Below, piece by piece: positions 8,841 through 16,574 of a stretch of 64,000 nt of DNA. Below the pieces are notes generated by a model. It was not told the origin of the DNA, made no database searches, and saw only the letters and a program-made list of their open reading frames with translations. The position numbers and the translations under genes were made by a program. Positions within the stretch are counted from its first letter, which is position 1. Each line of letters starts with the position of its first letter. The stretch spans positions 401,737 through 465,736 of the forward strand of contig NZ_BMEO01000001.1 in assembly GCF_014636635.1 (NCBI RefSeq), in the 5' to 3' direction. The stretch is from Marinicella pacifica (GTDB lineage Bacteria > Pseudomonadota > Gammaproteobacteria > Xanthomonadales > Marinicellaceae).

Positions 8841-8868
8841 TGGACATTCAGCCAAAAAAAAATACAAT
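8841..8868 (+). promoter_or_regulatory. Predicted sigma70 promoter of metK
   Basis: TGGACA at 8841-8846 and TACAAT at 8863-8868 are 16 bp apart and precede metK. The -10 box overlaps the left arm of the inverted repeat at 8865-8900, so transcription would start inside that repeat. Prediction from sequence only. Confidence 0.5.
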
Positions 8869-8900
8869 ATATCTCTTTATTCGCATTAAGAGATATATTG
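8865..8900 (+). promoter_or_regulatory. Perfect 13-bp inverted repeat over the metK promoter and leader (candidate operator)
   Basis: CAATATATCTCTT (8865-8877) and AAGAGATATATTG (8888-8900) are exact reverse complements separated by 10 bp. The repeat overlaps the predicted -10 and start site and ends 2 bp before the metK ATG, so it also covers the Shine-Dalgarno-like AAGAG. It could be a repressor operator or an mRNA hairpin that hides the ribosome site. No known SAM riboswitch fold is apparent. Confidence 0.7.
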
Positions 8901-8902
8901 CC

Positions 8903-10063
<1,161 letters not shown>

Positions 10064-10095
10064 CCCATTCACATTAAAAAATTTAAGAGTTAATT

Positions 10096-11517
10096 ATGAC
10101 AACAGACAACGTAAAAAACCTCCAACCCGATTACGCCATTGCCGATTTGGGCCTGGCTGAATGGGGCCATAAAGAAATTCGCATTGCCGAAACCGAAATG
10201 CCGGGTCTGGTTCAGATTCGTGAAGAATACAAAGATCAGCAACCACTGAAAGGTGCCCGCATCGCCGGCTCCCTGCACATGACCATCCAGACGGCGGTAC
10301 TGATTGAAACCCTGCGCGCATTGGGTGCCGATGTCCGTTGGGCCTCCTGTAATATTTATTCCACCCAGGATCACGCGGCCGCCGCCATGGTTGACCAGGA
10401 CATTCCGGTTTATGCCATTAAAGGCGAAACCCTGGAACAATACTGGGAATACACCCATAAGATCATGGAATGGTCTGACGGTGGCGCACCGAATATGATT
10501 CTTGATGACGGTGGTGATGCCACCTTATTGTTAATTTTAGGGGCCCGCGCCGAGAAAGACGCGTCCATTCTGGATAATCCCGAATCTGAAGAAGAAACCT
10601 ACTTGTACGCGTCAATTAAAAAACGCCTGCAAACCAAACCGGGCTGGTATCAAAAAACCCTGGATTCAATTCAGGGCGTAACCGAAGAAACCACCACCGG
10701 TGTGAAACGGTTGTACGAAATGGCTAAAGGCAGCGAACTGCCCTTCCCGGCCATTAACGTCAACGACTCTGTAACCAAATCAAAATTTGACAACCTCTAC
10801 GGCTGTCGCGAATCGCTGGTGGACGCCATAAAGCGTGCCACTGATGTCATGATTGCCGGTAAAACTGCGGTGGTCTGTGGTTATGGTGATGTGGGTAAAG
10901 GCTCCGCCGAATCATTACGCGCACTGGGCGCCATTGTCTGGGTCACTGAAATCGATCCGATTTGTGCCCTGCAAGCGGCGATGGAAGGCTTTAAAGTCGT
11001 GGACTTAAATGATGTGGTGGATAAAGCCGATATCTTTGTTACCGCCACCGGCAACTACCAGATTATTAACTTCGAGCACATGAAAGCCATGAAAGACCAG
11101 GCCATCGTCTGTAACATTGGCCACTTTGACAATGAGATCGATGTGGCCAGTTTAGAGAAAAACTGCGAATGGGAAGGTATTAAAGACCAGGTTGACCACG
11201 TGATTTTCGAAGACGGCAAACGCATCATCTTACTGGCCAAAGGCCGTCTGGTGAACTTAGGCTGTGGCACCGGTCACCCAAGTTTTGTGATGTCCAATTC
11301 ATTCACCAACCAGGTATTGGCACAAATTGAATTGTTTAAAAATGGCGACAACTATGAAAACCAGGTGTATGTCTTACCGAAACATTTGGACGAAAAAGTA
11401 GCAAAACTGCACTTAGAACGCGTTGGTGCAAAACTCACCACCTTGACCGAAAAACAAGCCAAATACATCGGCGTCGACGTTGAAGGCCCTTATAAGCCGG
11501 AGCACTACCGTTACTGA
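10096..11517 (+). CDS. ahcY: Adenosylhomocysteinase
   Basis: A 473-residue NAD-dependent enzyme that splits S-adenosylhomocysteine into adenosine and homocysteine, relieving product inhibition of methyltransferases. The Rossmann motif [12 protein letters not shown], the substrate segment [14 protein letters not shown] and the C-terminal YKPEHYRY are all present. The length fits the bacterial long form with its insertion. It lies 32 bp after metK and is followed by a strong terminator, so metK-ahcY may form one transcript, with metF reached by read-through or its own promoter. Confidence 0.97.
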   Translation: MTTDNVKNLQPDYAIADLGLAEWGHKEIRIAETEMPGLVQIREEYKDQQPLKGARIAGSLHMTIQTAVLIETLRALGADVRWASCNIYSTQDHAAAAMVDQDIPVYAIKGETLEQYWEYTHKIMEWSDGGAPNMILDDGGDATLLLILGARAEKDASILDNPESEEETYLYASIKKRLQTKPGWYQKTLDSIQGVTEETTTGVKRLYEMAKGSELPFPAINVNDSVTKSKFDNLYGCRESLVDAIKRATDVMIAGKTAVVCGYGDVGKGSAESLRALGAIVWVTEIDPICALQAAMEGFKVVDLNDVVDKADIFVTATGNYQIINFEHMKAMKDQAIVCNIGHFDNEIDVASLEKNCEWEGIKDQVDHVIFEDGKRIILLAKGRLVNLGCGTGHPSFVMSNSFTNQVLAQIELFKNGDNYENQVYVLPKHLDEKVAKLHLERVGAKLTTLTEKQAKYIGVDVEGPYKPEHYRY

Positions 11518-11549
11518 TGTGTGCGGTTACCAACAAACCGTTTGAAATC

Positions 11550-11580
11550 AAAAGCCGACCCCCGCGTTCGGCTTTTTTTA
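11550..11580 (+). terminator. Rho-independent terminator after ahcY
   Basis: AAAAGCCGA (11550-11558) pairs with TCGGCTTTT (11568-11576), followed by a run of T. It sits between ahcY and metF and would attenuate transcription into metF. Confidence 0.8.
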
Positions 11581-11589
11581 TGAGGTTCC

Positions 11590-12432
11590 ATGATGAATAA
11601 ACCTAAATTTGGTCTGAGCTATGAATTTTTCCCGCCCAAGAGCGACGAGCAAAAAGTCATCTTAAAAGACACCCAGAAAAAACTCCGCGAAACCCATCCG
11701 GATTTTTTCTCCGTCACCTTTGGCGCCGGCGGCTCCACCCTCACCGCCACCGCTGAAACCGTGATTGGCTTAAAACAACACGACACCCCGAAAGTCATCC
11801 CACACTTATCCTGCATGGGCGGCACCCCGGATGACATTAAAAAATTACTGAATAAATACCTCGATCATGGTATCACTGATATTCTGGCCTTACGCGGTGA
11901 CGTGCCTTCTGGCATGGGTTCGGTGGGTTATTTCCGCTACGCCAATGAACTGATTGAATTTATCCACCAGGAATTCCCCGACACGTTTAACATCACCGTC
12001 GGCTGCTACCCCGAAGTCCACCCCGAATCTGTATCTTTGGATACTGAACTGAAATACTTTAAACGCAAAGTCAACGCCGGCGTCGACCGCGCCATCACCC
12101 AATTCTTTTTCAATCCCGAAGCCTACTTCCAGTACGTGGATTTATGCGAAAAAAACGGTATCGATGTGCCCATCACCCCGGGCATTATGCCCATCACCAA
12201 TTACAGTAACATCAAACGCTTCTGCGGCTTCTGCGGCACCGACATGCCCCGCTGGCTGCACTACAAACTGCAAAGCTACGGCGACGACCGCAAAGCCATC
12301 CAGGCCTTCGGCACCGACTACACCATCCGCCTGTGTCAGCAATTATTAGAACAGAGCGTCCCCGGTATCCACTTTTATACCCTGAATCGGGCTAAAGCGA
12401 CTTTGGATGTGGTGCGGGCTTTGAGTGGGTGA
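11590..12432 (+). CDS. metF: Methylenetetrahydrofolate reductase
   Basis: A 280-residue FAD enzyme producing 5-methyl-THF for methionine synthesis. YEFFPPKSDEQ near the start, GAGGSTLTATAETV, LALRGDVPSG (the folate/FAD loop) and AITQFFFNPEAYFQYVD match MetF. Tandem ATGs at 11590 and 11593 are both possible starts. It completes the methyl cycle gene set with metK and ahcY. It starts 10 bp after the ahcY terminator. Confidence 0.96.
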   Translation: MMNKPKFGLSYEFFPPKSDEQKVILKDTQKKLRETHPDFFSVTFGAGGSTLTATAETVIGLKQHDTPKVIPHLSCMGGTPDDIKKLLNKYLDHGITDILALRGDVPSGMGSVGYFRYANELIEFIHQEFPDTFNITVGCYPEVHPESVSLDTELKYFKRKVNAGVDRAITQFFFNPEAYFQYVDLCEKNGIDVPITPGIMPITNYSNIKRFCGFCGTDMPRWLHYKLQSYGDDRKAIQAFGTDYTIRLCQQLLEQSVPGIHFYTLNRAKATLDVVRALSG

Positions 12433-12453
12433 TAATTTTAGTAAGTTGGGCTG

Positions 12454-12472
12454 AGAACCGCGCAGCCCAACC
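12454..12472. repeat. Palindrome after metF
   Basis: GTTGGGCTG pairs with CAGCCCAAC across a short loop just downstream of metF. It has no T tract, so it looks like a REP-type palindrome rather than a classical terminator. It shares the GTTGGGCT core with the larger palindrome at 51821-51894. Confidence 0.5.
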
Positions 12473-12483
12473 CACCTGACTGC

Positions 12484-12512
12484 TTGACTCCATGTCAAAT
12501 CTGACATATTAT
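12484..12512 (+). promoter_or_regulatory. Promoter and probable operator of the first toxin-antitoxin operon
   Basis: TTGACT (12484-12489) and TATTAT (12507-12512) are spaced by 17 bp. The spacer holds the inverted repeat ATGTCA-AATC-TGACAT (12492-12507), well placed for repression by the HTH antitoxin. The toxin ATG follows at 12520. Confidence 0.6.
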
Positions 12513-12519
12513 AACCGTT

Positions 12520-12858
12520 ATGAGTCCAAAAGATAAACCACTGGTTTGGTTGCATGGCGAGGTGAAAACACCGCCGTTTTCATTAGAAGCCAGATTAGAA
12601 GCAGGGTTTTTACTTCGCAGACTTCAGTCAGGTGAAAAAATAAGCCTGCCACACTCACGACCCATGAAGACGATTGGTCGACATTGTCATGAGCTTCGTA
12701 TCATTGATGAGGATGTGACTTGGCGAATCATGTACCGGATTGACGATGACGCCATTGTGATTGCTGAGGTATTTGCAAAGAAAACCCAGACGACTCCAAA
12801 GAAGATTATAGCCCTTTGTAAAGAAAGATATATGAGGTATGACGATGAAAGCAGCTAA
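12520..12858 (+). CDS. HigB/Gp49-like (RelE superfamily) toxin
   Basis: A 112-residue protein with HELRIIDEDVTWRIMYRIDDDAIVIAEVF-type strands (core segment WRIMYRIDDDAIVIAEVFAK) and the usual C-terminal KKTQTTPKKIIALCKERY, features of phage-derived Gp49-like/HigB mRNA interferases. The toxin gene comes first and overlaps the antitoxin, the HigBA order. It would cleave ribosome-bound mRNA when free of antitoxin. Expression is probably autorepressed through the inverted repeat in its promoter. Family call is strong; substrate specificity is unknown. Confidence 0.85.
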   Translation: MSPKDKPLVWLHGEVKTPPFSLEARLEAGFLLRRLQSGEKISLPHSRPMKTIGRHCHELRIIDEDVTWRIMYRIDDDAIVIAEVFAKKTQTTPKKIIALCKERYMRYDDESS

Positions 12859-13162
12859 AAAGAAAAAACTTGAAGCCAAGGGCTGGAAAGTAGGCTCAGC
12901 CGCAGATTTTTTGGCGCTTAGTCCGGAAGAAGCTGCGTACATTGACTTGAAGCTTTCTTTGTCCAAGCGCTTGAAGGAAATGCGAACCCAGAAAAAAATG
13001 AGTCAGACAGCTTTGGCAAAAGAAATTCACTCAAGCCAATCACGCGTTGCGAAAATGGAATCGGGTGATGCTTCGGTGAGCCTGGATCTGTTAATTAAAT
13101 CACTTCTGGCGGTTGGCGCATCAAATCGTGACTTAGCAAAAGCAATTTCTTCAGGAGCTTAA
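12845..13162 (+). CDS. HigA-like XRE-family antitoxin
   Basis: From the ATG at 12845 the product has 105 residues, starting MKAAKKKKLEAKGWKVG. This start has GAGG seven bases upstream, whereas the in-frame ATG at 12839 is too close to it. The helix-turn-helix covers about residues 42-75 (MSQTALAKEIHSSQSRVAKM). It overlaps the toxin gene by 14 bp, so the two are coupled. It neutralises the toxin and likely binds the operator at 12492-12507. Confidence 0.86.
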   Translation: MKAAKKKKLEAKGWKVGSAADFLALSPEEAAYIDLKLSLSKRLKEMRTQKKMSQTALAKEIHSSQSRVAKMESGDASVSLDLLIKSLLAVGASNRDLAKAISSGA

Positions 13163-13234
13163 TGGTAAGGATTTTTGATGGACTGAACCCATCCTACTTG
13201 GCTGTTTAACATCCTCGCATTATAATGCAGCATC

Positions 13235-13263
13235 TTGCCACATATGACGCATCCTGCTACAAT
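13235..13263 (+). promoter_or_regulatory. Predicted promoter of the second toxin-antitoxin pair
   Basis: TTGCCA (13235-13240) and TACAAT (13258-13263), 17 bp apart, precede the antitoxin ATG at 13291. A palindrome GCATTATAATGC lies just upstream at 13217-13228. Sequence-based prediction. Confidence 0.45.
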
Positions 13264-13290
13264 TAGTGACTTTTAAAAATATAAATCATT

Positions 13291-13512
13291 ATGCCCAGCA
13301 ACAGTATTCGCTTAGATCAGGAACTGATTGAACAAGCCGCCATCATAGGAAAAGCCCTTAATCGCAGCACACCCAAGCAAATTGAGCATTGGGCAAAAAT
13401 AGGCCAAATCATGGAAGACAATCCCGATTTACCCTACGAATTTGTTAAACAAGCCATTATTGCTCAGGCCGAACGCGACGCCGGCAAACTTGAGACGTAT
13501 GACTTTGACTAA
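13291..13512 (+). CDS. ParD-like antitoxin
   Basis: A 73-residue protein. SIRLDQELIEQAAIIGKALNR at the start (RLDxEL, ribbon-helix-helix type) and RSTPKQIEHWAKIGQIMEDN match the ParD-like antitoxin family. The C-terminal acidic tail would contact the toxin. The toxin ATG at 13499 overlaps the last 14 bp. It should repress its own operon. Assignment rests on short family motifs and context. Confidence 0.75.
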   Translation: MPSNSIRLDQELIEQAAIIGKALNRSTPKQIEHWAKIGQIMEDNPDLPYEFVKQAIIAQAERDAGKLETYDFD

Positions 13513-13795
13513 AGCCACGCAAGTCTTACAAACACCCACCTTCAAGAAAGTGGTTAAAAAACTCAAACCCAATCAGAAAAAAGACCTTGATTTAGCCGTC
13601 AAAGCACTAATGAAAAACCCCAAAATCGGAGAACAAAAGAAGGGTGATTTGGCCTTCTTGCGTGTTTATAAATTCAAAATGAACAAACAATTAACCCTCT
13701 TAGGTTACAGTTATAACGAAGGCACACTTGTTCTTGAACTCATGGCTCTCGGCGCACATGAAAATTTCTACCGCAATGTTAAGCGAAAGACATAA
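13499..13795 (+). CDS. RelE/ParE-superfamily toxin
   Basis: The ATG at 13499 gives 98 residues (MTLTKATQVLQTPTFKKVVK). An upstream in-frame start at 13442 lies inside the antitoxin gene and is unlikely. Strand motifs such as GDLAFLRVYKFKMNKQLTLL and the final ALGAHENFYRNVKR are typical of RelE-like toxins paired with ParD-like antitoxins. Its TAA stop lies inside the end of the attC-like site at 13791-13861. Confidence 0.78.
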   Translation: MTLTKATQVLQTPTFKKVVKKLKPNQKKDLDLAVKALMKNPKIGEQKKGDLAFLRVYKFKMNKQLTLLGYSYNEGTLVLELMALGAHENFYRNVKRKT

Positions 13796-13861
13796 CGCCG
13801 CGCTATGCGGCAAATTTGGAGCGCATCGGAAAATTTCTCCGGCAGCAGCGCCTTGTTATGC
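13791..13861 (-). other. Integron attC-like recombination site 1
   Basis: On the minus strand the site opens GCATAACAAGGCGC and closes GCGCGGCGTTATG, the usual R''-L''...L'-R' layout of attC (TAACAA...GCGTTA). Inner segments AAATTT and AAATTT-GCCG pair with each other. The minus-strand gene ending at 13856 uses TAA within the R'' box as its stop, a common feature of integron cassettes. No integrase is visible in the window. Confidence 0.6.
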
Positions 13862-14359
13862 AAATACATTTGTAGTTTTATGAACTGAAAGCCAATTGAC
13901 GTGATTTTTTAGTGCTTCAAATTCTCGTAAGTCAATGTGGCGGTCTTTCAATTCCTTTTTACAACGAGATAAATACTCTTCGATAGCCGCCAGTACACCG
14001 TCGCTCGTTTTTTCCCATATTTCACCTTCAGCAACTAGTTTGTGTGCTTTGAATTCAAATCTCTTCTTTCTTGTCCTCACCTTTCTTCGTGACTCAGTAC
14101 TCCAATACTCACCTCGAATTTGGCTACCCATAAAGAAAAGCTTGATGTGCCCAACAACCTCATTAAATTCCCAGTCGCCACCATAGGATGAACGGTGACT
14201 TCTTCTCCAGCCCTCTACCATTCCCGGGTTGTTTCTCTGAAAATTCACATCCCATGATCTCGAAACAAGTTTTTTGAAGTCTTCTTTCATTTGCGAATAA
14301 TACTTATCTTCAGACAATCGATAGACTGGTATTACCATAAAATATTGATCGAAGACCAT
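13856..14359 (-). CDS. Hypothetical protein in an integron-like cassette
   Basis: A 167-residue soluble protein with no signal peptide or membrane segment. It is rich in Arg, Lys, Trp and Phe (for example RSHRSSYGGDWEFNEVVGHI and KVRTRKKRFEFKAHKL). I do not recognise the family. The gene ends inside attC site 1 and starts 16 bp after the copy of the 165-bp element at 14375-14539, so it fits a single cassette read on the minus strand. Flanking toxin-antitoxin genes fit a mobile cassette context. No function is proposed. Confidence 0.6.
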   Translation of the reverse strand: MVFDQYFMVIPVYRLSEDKYYSQMKEDFKKLVSRSWDVNFQRNNPGMVEGWRRSHRSSYGGDWEFNEVVGHIKLFFMGSQIRGEYWSTESRRKVRTRKKRFEFKAHKLVAEGEIWEKTSDGVLAAIEEYLSRCKKELKDRHIDLREFEALKNHVNWLSVHKTTNVFA

Positions 14360-14374
14360 GATTAACCCTTGGGT

Positions 14375-14539
14375 GCATAACGAGCCACGCTGAACAGCAG
14401 CATGGCTTGGGTTAAAATTTTAATTTTAGCACAGGTCATGTCTGCTGGTTCAGGTTGTTACGGAGCGCTTGCGCGACGGGACAACCTGAAGGCATTCAGC
14501 GGGGCTCGTTACAGGAGGCGCGAAAGCGTCTCCTGTAAC
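14375..14539 (-). repeat. 165-bp ORF-less attC-associated element, copy 1
   Basis: Complete copy of the repeat also found at 60893-61056 and 63772-63936 and truncated at 59921-60003. A 16-bp outer stem pairs 14379-14394 with 14495-14510 with one mismatch. Inside are a GGTTGT/ACAACC hairpin and an AGCAG/CTGCT stem. The 3' edge is a 32-nt hairpin (14508-14539) with GAAA loop. The minus strand ends CTCGTTATGC, an R'-like box. Confidence 0.75.
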
Positions 14540-14791
14540 AATTTATTAAACATGCATTTTAGCCGTTATTCCGGGTTAATTTTAGCTTTTTTGGGGCTTT
14601 TAGTACCTTACAGCCAGTTTAAACACAAATTTTCCTTTGATTTTTGCGTTTTTATCCGGCCTATTCGAGATTAAAACGCATTAGTGTGCTATTAACATCG
14701 ATGTAGCCGGATAAAAACGCATTTTAGATAATTTGAGGCATCAATGTTACACGGCAACACAGACTTAATAGACGCGTGATAGCCGCTCACT
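14540..14791. repeat. Intergenic stretch with an inverted repeat
   Basis: No gene is seen. GCGTTTTTATCCGGC (14646-14660) recurs inverted as GCCGGATAAAAACGC (14703-14717), about 45 bp apart. No clear attC site follows copy 1 of the 165-bp element here. Confidence 0.5.
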
Positions 14792-15193
14792 TTACTCCGG
14801 CAAACGTTTGAATTTCGGTGCTTTATCGAGCTTTATATACCAGCTTGCTTTACTGGCGGTAAAAATATGCGCTGTTGGTTGCAGCGAGATGTCGGTGTCT
14901 AAGCAGCCGGCGGGAACGACGAGACCATCAGTGTCCTGGTCGCTGGGCAAGGCTGAGCCACAGGTTTGACAAAAACTTTTTTGGTGGCGGGTGCCCGGAA
15001 GCGTAAATGAAACCACCGCTTCTGCACCGCTCAGCCAGGTTAATCGGGCAGACTGCGAGAATAAATTAGCCGCATGGGCAGATCCCGTATCTTTCCGGCA
15101 ATACTGACAATGACACAGGTAAAAACTGTCAAAACGCCCCGCCACCTCAAACCTGACGCTACCACACAGACATGAACCCTTTACATCAGCCAT
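14792..15193 (-). CDS. GFA family protein (glutathione-dependent formaldehyde-activating enzyme fold)
   Basis: A 133-residue cytoplasmic zinc protein. SCLCGSVRFEV (CxC), CHCQYCRKDTGSAH (CxC..C) and SFCQTCGSALPS (CxxC) are the GFA/CENP-V zinc ligands in order. It is a stand-alone gene between cassette material and a REP-like repeat. The name of the family does not prove activity on formaldehyde; most members are uncharacterised. Confidence 0.88.
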   Translation of the reverse strand: MADVKGSCLCGSVRFEVAGRFDSFYLCHCQYCRKDTGSAHAANLFSQSARLTWLSGAEAVVSFTLPGTRHQKSFCQTCGSALPSDQDTDGLVVPAGCLDTDISLQPTAHIFTASKASWYIKLDKAPKFKRLPE

Positions 15194-15293
15194 TCATTTC
15201 TCCTCAAATTATTTTTTTATGTTTTAAACCTTTCTCACACTAAAGAAAACTGAATATATTTATCTTTTAGTAGAACATTTTACAGTTTTTCTT

Positions 15294-15374
15294 GTTCCCA
15301 TGCGCCACCGTGGGAACACCTGTTTCTATCTAGTACAATATCCCAGATACGTTCCCACGCAGCGTATGGGAACG
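15294..15374. repeat. REP-like palindrome pair (GTTCCCACGC type)
   Basis: Two inverted units, GTTCCCATGC...CCGTGGGAAC (15294-15317) and CGTTCCCACG...TATGGGAACG (15350-15374). The same GTTCCCACG/GTGGGAAC type occurs at 19176-19260. They lie in a non-coding gap between two minus-strand genes. Confidence 0.7.
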
Positions 15375-15398
15375 AGCCTTATCGAGCCAAAAAACTAT

Positions 15399-16223
15399 TT
15401 AAAAGATGTAGATAAAGCCGATGCCGACTTCAGCTTCGTAGTCACTGCGAACTATCGGGCTTTTTTTGATGTCACTGCCATAATGTTCATACACCGCTTC
15501 ACCAAAAAATTGCCAGTTTTTAGTCACATAGTGTCTGTAAATATAATTTATGCCGATGGATCGGTATCCACCATCCAAATTTGTTTCAGCCAGGCCGGAA
15601 GCCGCTGATTGTTCAGCAGTTATGCCAAAATCCCGGTTAGCATAATCATCATCATGGAAGGTAACACCGATGCCAATTTCAGAACCACTGCCATCCATTT
15701 GATTGCCAAACCGATAACCACCGCCGAGAAGTAAGAAGTTGCCTTCGTCTCCGGCCAGTAGCCGGCCATCCAACCAGTAACGCCAATCTGAAGTCAGCGA
15801 TTTTCGAACTTCAAAAACCACTTCTGTACTTTCATCTGTATCGCCCAAACCGGCTAAACGACCGTCATCTGAGTCACTTTCTTCACGACCTTCTTCAAAT
15901 GCCAATGTGGCTTGCAATAACCAGGTTTCATTTCTTAAACCTCGCCAACCCAATGCTTCACCGGCAAAGAAAAACATGTTGTTGCCCGAACGCCATTGGA
16001 TTCCACCGGCCAAATCCGGTTCAAATTCAAACTCGTCAGAGCCTTCATAAGCGGTCTCATATTCAACACCTAAACCCAAACCAAAGCCCCAGCCATCACC
16101 GTCGGTAAAGTCATTAATTGATGGGAGAGGAACCATAACTTCTCTGTCTTCTTGTGAATAAGCCAATTGACTAAAAAAAGCCAGTAATAAAAACACAGTA
16201 AGATAACTTATAAATTTAGACAT
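15399..16223 (-). CDS. MipA/OmpV family outer-membrane protein
   Basis: A 274-residue predicted outer-membrane beta-barrel. A signal peptide (about residues 1-23, ending FSQLAYSQ) is followed by alternating strands such as WGFGLGLGVEYETAYEG, the MipA/OmpV opening. The C terminus YEAEVGIGFIYIF ends in phenylalanine, as outer-membrane barrels do. MipA in E. coli scaffolds murein enzymes, but most relatives are of unknown role. It is monocistronic here. Confidence 0.8.
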   Translation of the reverse strand: MSKFISYLTVFLLLAFFSQLAYSQEDREVMVPLPSINDFTDGDGWGFGLGLGVEYETAYEGSDEFEFEPDLAGGIQWRSGNNMFFFAGEALGWRGLRNETWLLQATLAFEEGREESDSDDGRLAGLGDTDESTEVVFEVRKSLTSDWRYWLDGRLLAGDEGNFLLLGGGYRFGNQMDGSGSEIGIGVTFHDDDYANRDFGITAEQSAASGLAETNLDGGYRSIGINYIYRHYVTKNWQFFGEAVYEHYGSDIKKSPIVRSDYEAEVGIGFIYIF

Positions 16224-16574
16224 TATAAACTCCTAAAATTTTTAAATTATTATAGACTCTGACTGTGAAAATTCTGTTCATGACTAGATATTAACAAAGG
16301 TGTGTTCTAGGGACTTCAATTACCTGGCCTAATCGGCTCGGCGAATCGTGCTGCTAAGCAGTACTCCTCTGCGTCCTGGTCACTTAACTTTGCCTTCTTT
16401 TGACAAAATTACACTGCTCGATTATCTGCTAGCGTGGATAAAAAGACTAGTTTGGTCGAGCAATACCTTGGCGTTATCCGAAGTCTTGAGTAAACAAATC
16501 AAAGGTCATTGCATTTAACCATTGGCCTCTCTAAAATGCACATTCATTGCGCTGTTTATGTTTAGACCGTACCC
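16224..16574. other. Intergenic region without recognised features
   Basis: A 351-bp divergent gap between the MipA-like gene and the class V aminotransferase gene. It must contain both promoters. I see no ORF, repeat shared with the rest of the window, tRNA or clear operator. Confidence 0.4.

Noticed and set aside
8786..8902. N-terminal extension of metK by 39 residues
   Set aside because: The residues are unlike MetK and would read through the promoter and inverted repeat; the family start is at 8903.
8821..8902. SAM riboswitch before metK
   Set aside because: Only a simple 13-bp hairpin is present, with no multi-helix core or the conserved loops of known SAM riboswitch classes, and the gap is too short.
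14402..14674. Plus-strand ORF starting MAWVKILILAQVM, with a near-identical one at 60919-61173
   Set aside because: It lies inside the structured 165-bp element. Copy 4 has a stop at codon 3, and the ORFs diverge outside the repeat, so it is not a conserved coding gene.
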